A DNA stretch of 10,627 nucleotides from Pseudobdellovibrionaceae bacterium (GTDB lineage: Bacteria; Bdellovibrionota; Bdellovibrionia; Bdellovibrionales; JAMPXM01), in the NCBI GenBank assembly GCA_913774795.1, contig CAJYIL010000137.1, positions 1 through 10,627 of the forward strand. The letters are read 5' to 3'. Made by a program: the position numbers and the translations under genes. Positions 7,293-10,627 of the stretch are shown here, piece after piece; position 1 is the stretch's first letter, and the number at the start of each line of letters is the position of its first letter. The notes beneath the pieces are model-generated. The model worked only from the letters and a program-made list of their open reading frames with translations. It was not told the DNA's origin and did not search any database.

Positions 7293-7357
7293 GATCGGGC
7301 TCCTGAGATGTCGAGTACGACCTGGGGATGGCCCCCCGCTTGCTCTAGCTAGGGCTG

Positions 7358-9049
7358 ATGATCCGTCTCCTGGGTTCTGTCATTTTAGCTCTGTCTGTCG
7401 CGGCCTGCGGAAAGTCGTTCGCGCCGCGCGATTTTGACAAAGAAACCAAGGACTTTACAGGAGCCACCAACCCCAAAGGCGTACCCTACACGGGCGCCGC
7501 TGATTCGGCGGAACTTGAACTCCTCAAGCAGTCGATCGATCCCACTCCAAAAGAGAATCTCGACTTTGCCGCGTCGGTGAAGAGCGTCTCGGTCGCACGC
7601 CAAGATCTCGCCGGCAACCCAGTCTCCGCGGCTCCGGCAAAACTCGCCGTCTCGATTTCTTTCGGCTCCGCTCCGGTGGTTTTCTCAGCTGTCTTGAATT
7701 CCGCTCATGATGCCGCGTCGGTCACGACGGCAGGTTCTGATGTTCGCTTGAACGTTCACTGTCTGGATAACGATTGCGTGGCTGTCGAAGTGCGCATGTC
7801 GAAAGGCACCGCCGAAGCAGGCTTCATCTACCGCACCCGCACAGTCACGATCGAATTCTTAGGTCCGTTCTCCGCAGGCGGAGCCGGAACAACGAAACTC
7901 GACCGCATCGCTCAGGCCGTCGGAAGTTCTCCCATCATGACGACCACTGAAGTCGCGTGGGGTCCGGCGATGTTCGATCTTCGTGCCGGTGACGTCGAAG
8001 CATCAGGCGATCTCGTTGCAACCGGCGGCGAAGAAGAGAACGTTTCAATTCGCGCCAAAGACGACAAAGCTCTCGACGGACGCCTCCTCGGAAACTCGAA
8101 CAAGGGCGAACTCTTGTTACGTGTCGCTGACGGTTCGGCGTGGGCCTTCATGCGCGTTCGTCTTCCATCGGCACCAACCGGCGCTGGATCTGCTGTTCCC
8201 GGTGACGACGACGACGGCGGAGCGACTTTGGTTTTGCCTGACGACACGGCGGCGGGCGATCGATACATCCCGTATGATCCGGCGAATCCGATTACGGCAT
8301 TTTTCCAGCGCGATAAAACTCATTCGGTCGTTCAAGACGAGATCAAAAACATGTCGGTGGGCAAACGCTCAGGCGACATGAAGAAATTCTTGTCGCGCGC
8401 GCGCCCGAATCTCGATTTGGTGATTCGTTCACTCGCGACAAAAGAAATTCCGCCCGAGTTCTTGTTCTTGATGTTCGTTGAGTCGCGCTACTTCTACTCC
8501 GATTACGACATCAGCGTTTCATCGGCGAAAGCCGTCGGACCTTGGCAGTTCATGCCGGGTACGGCCGAAGGCTTAGGTCTTCGCGTGTTCGACGTGACCG
8601 CCGAGAAAACTCGCGTGGTGAACGGAAAACAACTCTACCGCTACCGCGCAAATCAGTGTGACGAGCGCGCCGATCTCGAGAAGTCTTCGATCGCGGCCGC
8701 GCGCTATTTGCGAGAGTTGCTCAACACGTTCAAACACGATCCGAAGCTCGCGATCATGGCGTATAACATGGGCGGAGGCGGACTCAAACGCCGCATGAAA
8801 ACCGCCGCTCAACAGATGAACATCTGTGATGAGTCGCGCTTGTGCGCTTACGATATGGCGAAGATCGGTTACTGGGAACTTCGTAAGCTGAACATCGGGC
8901 CTCAAGAGTCTCGGGATTACGTCGTGCGATTCTTGGCTGCGCAGTTTGTGGGTCGCGCTCCATCGAAATACGGAGTCACTTACGATACGTCGTTCGTCGT
9001 GCCGGCGCCGAAGCTTCCGGCGACGTGTTCTGCGGCGCCGGCTAAGTAA
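7358..9049 (+). CDS. Lipoprotein lytic transglycosylase (SLT/GH23 domain)
   Basis: A 563-residue predicted lipoprotein: signal peptide 1-16, lipobox VAAC, lipidated Cys17. It should cleave peptidoglycan glycan strands non-hydrolytically at the membrane. The SLT domain lies at about 345-480 with FVESRY (catalytic Glu375), GPWQFMPGTAEGLG (394-407), IAAARYLRELL (445-455) and the AYN-GGG motif (468-475). This arrangement is MltD-like, but no LysM domain follows. Between GLGLRVF and DERAD there is an extra stretch of about 25 residues (411-435) compared with the simple family pattern. Residues about 70-270 form a separate region, probably beta-rich, with Cys135/Cys140, that I do not recognise; an Asp-rich linker (283-286) joins it to the SLT domain. 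The start has only a weak AGGG ribosome binding site. The gene ends inside folD (8-base tail-to-tail overlap). Confidence 0.9.
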   Translation: MIRLLGSVILALSVAACGKSFAPRDFDKETKDFTGATNPKGVPYTGAADSAELELLKQSIDPTPKENLDFAASVKSVSVARQDLAGNPVSAAPAKLAVSISFGSAPVVFSAVLNSAHDAASVTTAGSDVRLNVHCLDNDCVAVEVRMSKGTAEAGFIYRTRTVTIEFLGPFSAGGAGTTKLDRIAQAVGSSPIMTTTEVAWGPAMFDLRAGDVEASGDLVATGGEEENVSIRAKDDKALDGRLLGNSNKGELLLRVADGSAWAFMRVRLPSAPTGAGSAVPGDDDDGGATLVLPDDTAAGDRYIPYDPANPITAFFQRDKTHSVVQDEIKNMSVGKRSGDMKKFLSRARPNLDLVIRSLATKEIPPEFLFLMFVESRYFYSDYDISVSSAKAVGPWQFMPGTAEGLGLRVFDVTAEKTRVVNGKQLYRYRANQCDERADLEKSSIAAARYLRELLNTFKHDPKLAIMAYNMGGGGLKRRMKTAAQQMNICDESRLCAYDMAKIGYWELRKLNIGPQESRDYVVRFLAAQFVGRAPSKYGVTYDTSFVVPAPKLPATCSAAPAK

Positions 9050-9878
9050 GCTCGGCTAGCGCGAGCGTATTTTCCATCAACATCTGAATGGTCATCGGCC
9101 CCACTCCGCCCGGAACAGGAGTTGCGGCCCGCACGTTCAATTCTTTGAAGCGCACATCGCCCGTCACTTTGTTGTCTTGCGTGCGATGAATACCGACGTC
9201 GATGACGATCGCGTTTTCATTGAAGTCGTCTGCGCCGAGAAATTGCGGTTTTCCTGCGGCCACAACGACGATGTCGGCTTGCTTTGTATGCTGCTTCAGG
9301 TTTTTCGTTTGGCTGTGGGCGATTGTGACCGTCGCGTCGGCGTCGAGCATGAGTTGCGCCATCGGTTTTCCGACGATGTTGGATCGTCCGACCACGACGA
9401 CGTTTTTTCCTTTCGGATCGAGATTGTAGTGCTCGAGGATTTTCATCACGCCTTGCGGAGTGCAGGGCGCCACGCGTTTTCTCCCCGCCATCAGGAGGCC
9501 GAGGTTTCCGGTCGTGAGCCCGTCGGGATCTTTTTCGGGCTTGATCGTTTCGACGATCGTTGTTGTGTCGATGTGTTTCGGAAGCGGCAGCTGAACCAAA
9601 ATTCCGTCGATCGTTTTGTCTTCGTTGAGTTGCTGGATCAGTTTTTGGAGATCGGCCTGGCTCGTCGTTTCGGGAAGTTCGATGTGCTTTGAGAGCATGC
9701 CGACTTCGGTCGTCGTTTTGACTTTGCTTTTGACGTAGACCTGGCTGGCTGGATCCTGCCCGACGATCACCACGGCGAGACCGGGTTTTCTTTGGCGAGT
9801 TTGCGTGAACTGGGCGATTTTGTCCTGAAGGACCTTGCGTCTTGCGTCGGCGACCGCTTTTCCATCTAAACGAAGCAC
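9042..9878 (-). CDS. folD: Bifunctional methylene-THF dehydrogenase / methenyl-THF cyclohydrolase
   Basis: A cytoplasmic NADP-dependent enzyme that interconverts 5,10-methylene-, 5,10-methenyl- and 10-formyl-THF. Numbered from the chosen start, Tyr48 and Lys52 (ASQVYVKSK) are the catalytic pair, Gln96 lies in VQLPLP and Asp119 in DPDG. The Rossmann motif is GRSNIVGKP, followed by the C-terminal PVPGGVGPMT. I choose GTG at 9878, which gives 278 residues and the usual N-terminus (-LRLDGKAV). A GTG at 9932 is also in frame and would add 18 basic residues, but it falls on the -35 box of a good promoter (9903-9932). Residue offsets to E. coli FolD are then constant at two. The stop overlaps the transglycosylase stop tail to tail, with no terminator between. 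Confidence 0.95.
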   Translation of the reverse strand: MLRLDGKAVADARRKVLQDKIAQFTQTRQRKPGLAVVIVGQDPASQVYVKSKVKTTTEVGMLSKHIELPETTSQADLQKLIQQLNEDKTIDGILVQLPLPKHIDTTTIVETIKPEKDPDGLTTGNLGLLMAGRKRVAPCTPQGVMKILEHYNLDPKGKNVVVVGRSNIVGKPMAQLMLDADATVTIAHSQTKNLKQHTKQADIVVVAAGKPQFLGADDFNENAIVIDVGIHRTQDNKVTGDVRFKELNVRAATPVPGGVGPMTIQMLMENTLALAELT

Positions 9879-9902
9879 GGGGGCACCTGCCTTGTTAGGT
9901 CT

Positions 9903-9932
9903 TTTATAGCGTTTAGAGGATTGATTGGTCAC
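9903..9932 (-). promoter_or_regulatory. Candidate folD promoter
   Basis: On the - strand GTGACC (9932-9927, four of six -35 bases), an 18-base spacer and TATAAA (9908-9903, five of six -10 bases). Transcription would begin near 9896, leaving a leader of about 18 bases with AGG (9888-9886) before the GTG at 9878. If real, it excludes the longer GTG start at 9932 for this transcript. Confidence 0.5.
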
Positions 9933-9946
9933 GGGTTGCGCCTCGG

Positions 9947-9976
9947 TTGACTTCAGGCGTCTTTGGCGCGTAAGTT
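9947..9976 (+). promoter_or_regulatory. Candidate promoter of the 82-residue gene (leaderless)
   Basis: TTGACT (9947-9952, five of six -35 bases), an 18-base spacer and TAAGTT (9971-9976, a weak -10). Only six bases separate the -10 box from the ATG at 9983, so transcription would begin at or within one or two bases of the start codon. This agrees with the lack of any Shine-Dalgarno sequence there. Confidence 0.45.
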
Positions 9977-9982
9977 CTCGGC

Positions 9983-10231
9983 ATGTCGAAAAAAACCGAA
10001 AAAGTAAAGCTCTCCAAAGACGGCTCGTCGATCGACTTCGTGGCCTCGGACAACCTTCCGACCTCGACGAAGAAATTCCGCCAATCGCCTGAGATCGAAG
10101 GCTTCTACCGCTTCATCTACGAAAACGACCTTCGCCAGGAAGCCGTCGTCGTCCTCGACGGTATCCTCGCGCGTCGCCGCGACGAGCGCGATGCCGCGAC
10201 GGCTGCCGCAAAGGCCGCGAAGAAGAAGTAA
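9983..10231 (+). CDS. Small conserved-looking protein of unknown function
   Basis: An 82-residue protein that I cannot assign to a family. It has a basic start (MSKKTEKVK), a middle region with a compact helical look (about residues 35-67, FYRFIYENDLRQEAVVVLDGIL then RRRDER), and an Ala/Lys tail (69-82). There is no signal peptide, membrane segment or Cys, so it is probably cytoplasmic; the charge would allow nucleic-acid or ribosome contact, but nothing shows it. Reasons to believe it is a gene: a promoter-like sequence ends 6 bases before the ATG, and a good intrinsic terminator lies 27 bases past the stop. There is no Shine-Dalgarno sequence. It diverges from folD with a short gap. The long ORF on the opposite strand is Arg/Pro-rich and not credible. 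Confidence 0.7.
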   Translation: MSKKTEKVKLSKDGSSIDFVASDNLPTSTKKFRQSPEIEGFYRFIYENDLRQEAVVVLDGILARRRDERDAATAAAKAAKKK

Positions 10232-10258
10232 GATTCTGCTTCAGTTTGGTTTGCTCGA

Positions 10259-10284
10259 CGCCTGGCCTCTGCGCCGGGCGTTTT
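10259..10284 (+). terminator. Intrinsic terminator of the 82-residue gene
   Basis: CGCCTGGC (10259-10266) pairs with GCCGGGCG (10273-10280) with one G-U pair and a 6-base loop, followed by TTTT (10281-10284) and more T-rich sequence. It lies 27 bases past the stop codon. The short T-tract is the only weakness. Confidence 0.8.
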
Positions 10285-10627
10285 GCGTTTTGGGTTTTGG
10301 GTGCGCGGTACTTTCGATTTTTTTCCTCCCCGCCCGCGCCTGACCGGCTCACTTGAGAGCGGCCAGATCGTGCGGTCTCGCGGTTATCTCTCACTTGCCC
10401 TATCTTGACCGTTGGTTGGGCGCGTCGTTTTGCTGCGGCGAACCGACGGTCAACATAGGGCATCGGGATGACTGCGGGTGAGAGCGCAACGATCTCTTTT
10501 TGCGCCGAGCCCGCATGGTCCGCGTGCGACTTCTCTTCTTCCCAATCTCTCTTCGCACCGAGTGCTGTGTCCGAACTTGTCCGGCGATCCGGAGGCGGCG
10601 GACGCGAGCGCAAACTCAGCGTGAATC
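10285..10627. other. Region without a protein gene
   Basis: No frame on either strand shows recognisable protein sequence. Besides the rod-shaped RNA candidate, there is a run of seven T (10318-10324) and a second nested inverted repeat near the window edge: GTCCG/CGGAC (10569-10573/10599-10603) enclosing TCCGG/CCGGA (10580-10584/10589-10593). The pyrimidine-rich stretch at about 10530-10555 follows the rod. What comes after the window is unknown. Confidence 0.6.
10335..10524 (+). ncRNA. Candidate rod-shaped structured RNA (possibly 6S-like)
   Basis: Nested inverted repeats pair over about 190 bases. From outside in: CGCG (10335-10338/10521-10524), GACC/GGTC (10342-10345/10517-10520), GGCTC/GAGCC (10346-10350/10507-10511), AGATCGTGCG with CGCAACGATCT (10365-10374/10485-10495, one bulged A), CTCTCAC/GTGAGAG (10388-10394/10478-10484). 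Then comes a 21-position helix (10397-10417/10441-10461) with one C/C mismatch and one G-U pair, and last CGTCG/CGGCG (10423-10427/10436-10440) around an 8-base loop. Two T/G oppositions become G-U pairs only in + strand RNA. No protein gene fits here. Length and internal loops resemble 6S RNA, and 6S genes lie beside folate genes in many proteobacteria, but I see no diagnostic 6S sequence and no strong promoter. Confidence 0.5.

Noticed and set aside
7193..7357. Possible glycine riboswitch upstream of gcvT
   Set aside because: Neither strand has the conserved glycine aptamer core; only a few short words such as CTCAGG resemble it. The hairpins present do not form the tandem aptamer layout.
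10283..10314. Possible promoter for the rod-shaped RNA (TTGCGT and TACTTT)
   Set aside because: The spacer of 20 bases is too long and both hexamers are poor, so the start of the RNA remains unplaced.
10113..10613. 166-residue open frame on the - strand
   Set aside because: The translation is Arg/Pro/Ser-rich low-complexity sequence, runs antisense into the 82-residue gene and across its terminator and the inverted repeats, and shows no family motif.
1..10627. CRISPR array, insertion sequence, phage or attachment site
   Set aside because: I found no regularly spaced repeats, transposase or integrase frame, or flanking target duplication; apart from the interrupted galactosidase and the gene-free end, the genes look like ordinary chromosomal genes.

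Overview
The window looks like chromosomal DNA from a moderately GC-rich Gram-negative bacterium. Signal peptides, a lipobox lytic transglycosylase and the FolD variant (with a DPDGL motif) would suit the Bdellovibrionota or an old 'Deltaproteobacteria' lineage. That placement is an inference from protein character, not from a marker gene.

Layout. Bases 1-3873 hold a co-directional carbohydrate block on the + strand: the 3' end of a DUF5107/TPR-type protein, a sugar:H+ symporter of the XylE/GalP type joined to it by an ATGA overlap, and a secreted GH27 alpha-galactosidase. The galactosidase frame is broken by one in-frame TGA at codon 192, with both halves otherwise intact. A secreted alpha/beta-hydrolase follows (3949-5433); its ribosome binding site lies in the 3' arm of a strong hairpin. 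Next, on the - strand, come tRNA-Leu(UAG), a clear intrinsic terminator, and gcvH and gcvT of the glycine cleavage system, with no gcvP next to them. gcvT diverges from a lipoprotein lytic transglycosylase (7358-9049), and an AT-rich dyad sits between them. folD (- strand) overlaps the transglycosylase tail to tail. It diverges from a small gene for an unrecognised 82-residue protein, whose likely promoter ends 6 bases before the ATG, which implies a leaderless mRNA. This small gene ends in an intrinsic terminator.

Bases 10285-10627 have no credible protein gene. They contain nested inverted repeats that fold on paper into a rod of about 190 nt (10335-10524). G-U pairs favour the + strand. 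The size and layered internal loops recall 6S RNA, but the identity is not proven.

Working together: the first block would sense or support, import and hydrolyse galactosides outside the cytoplasm. gcvT, gcvH and folD all serve one-carbon (tetrahydrofolate) metabolism, although they are not one operon. The most interesting points are the structured RNA candidate, the in-frame TGA in the galactosidase, and the hairpin that covers the hydrolase ribosome binding site.
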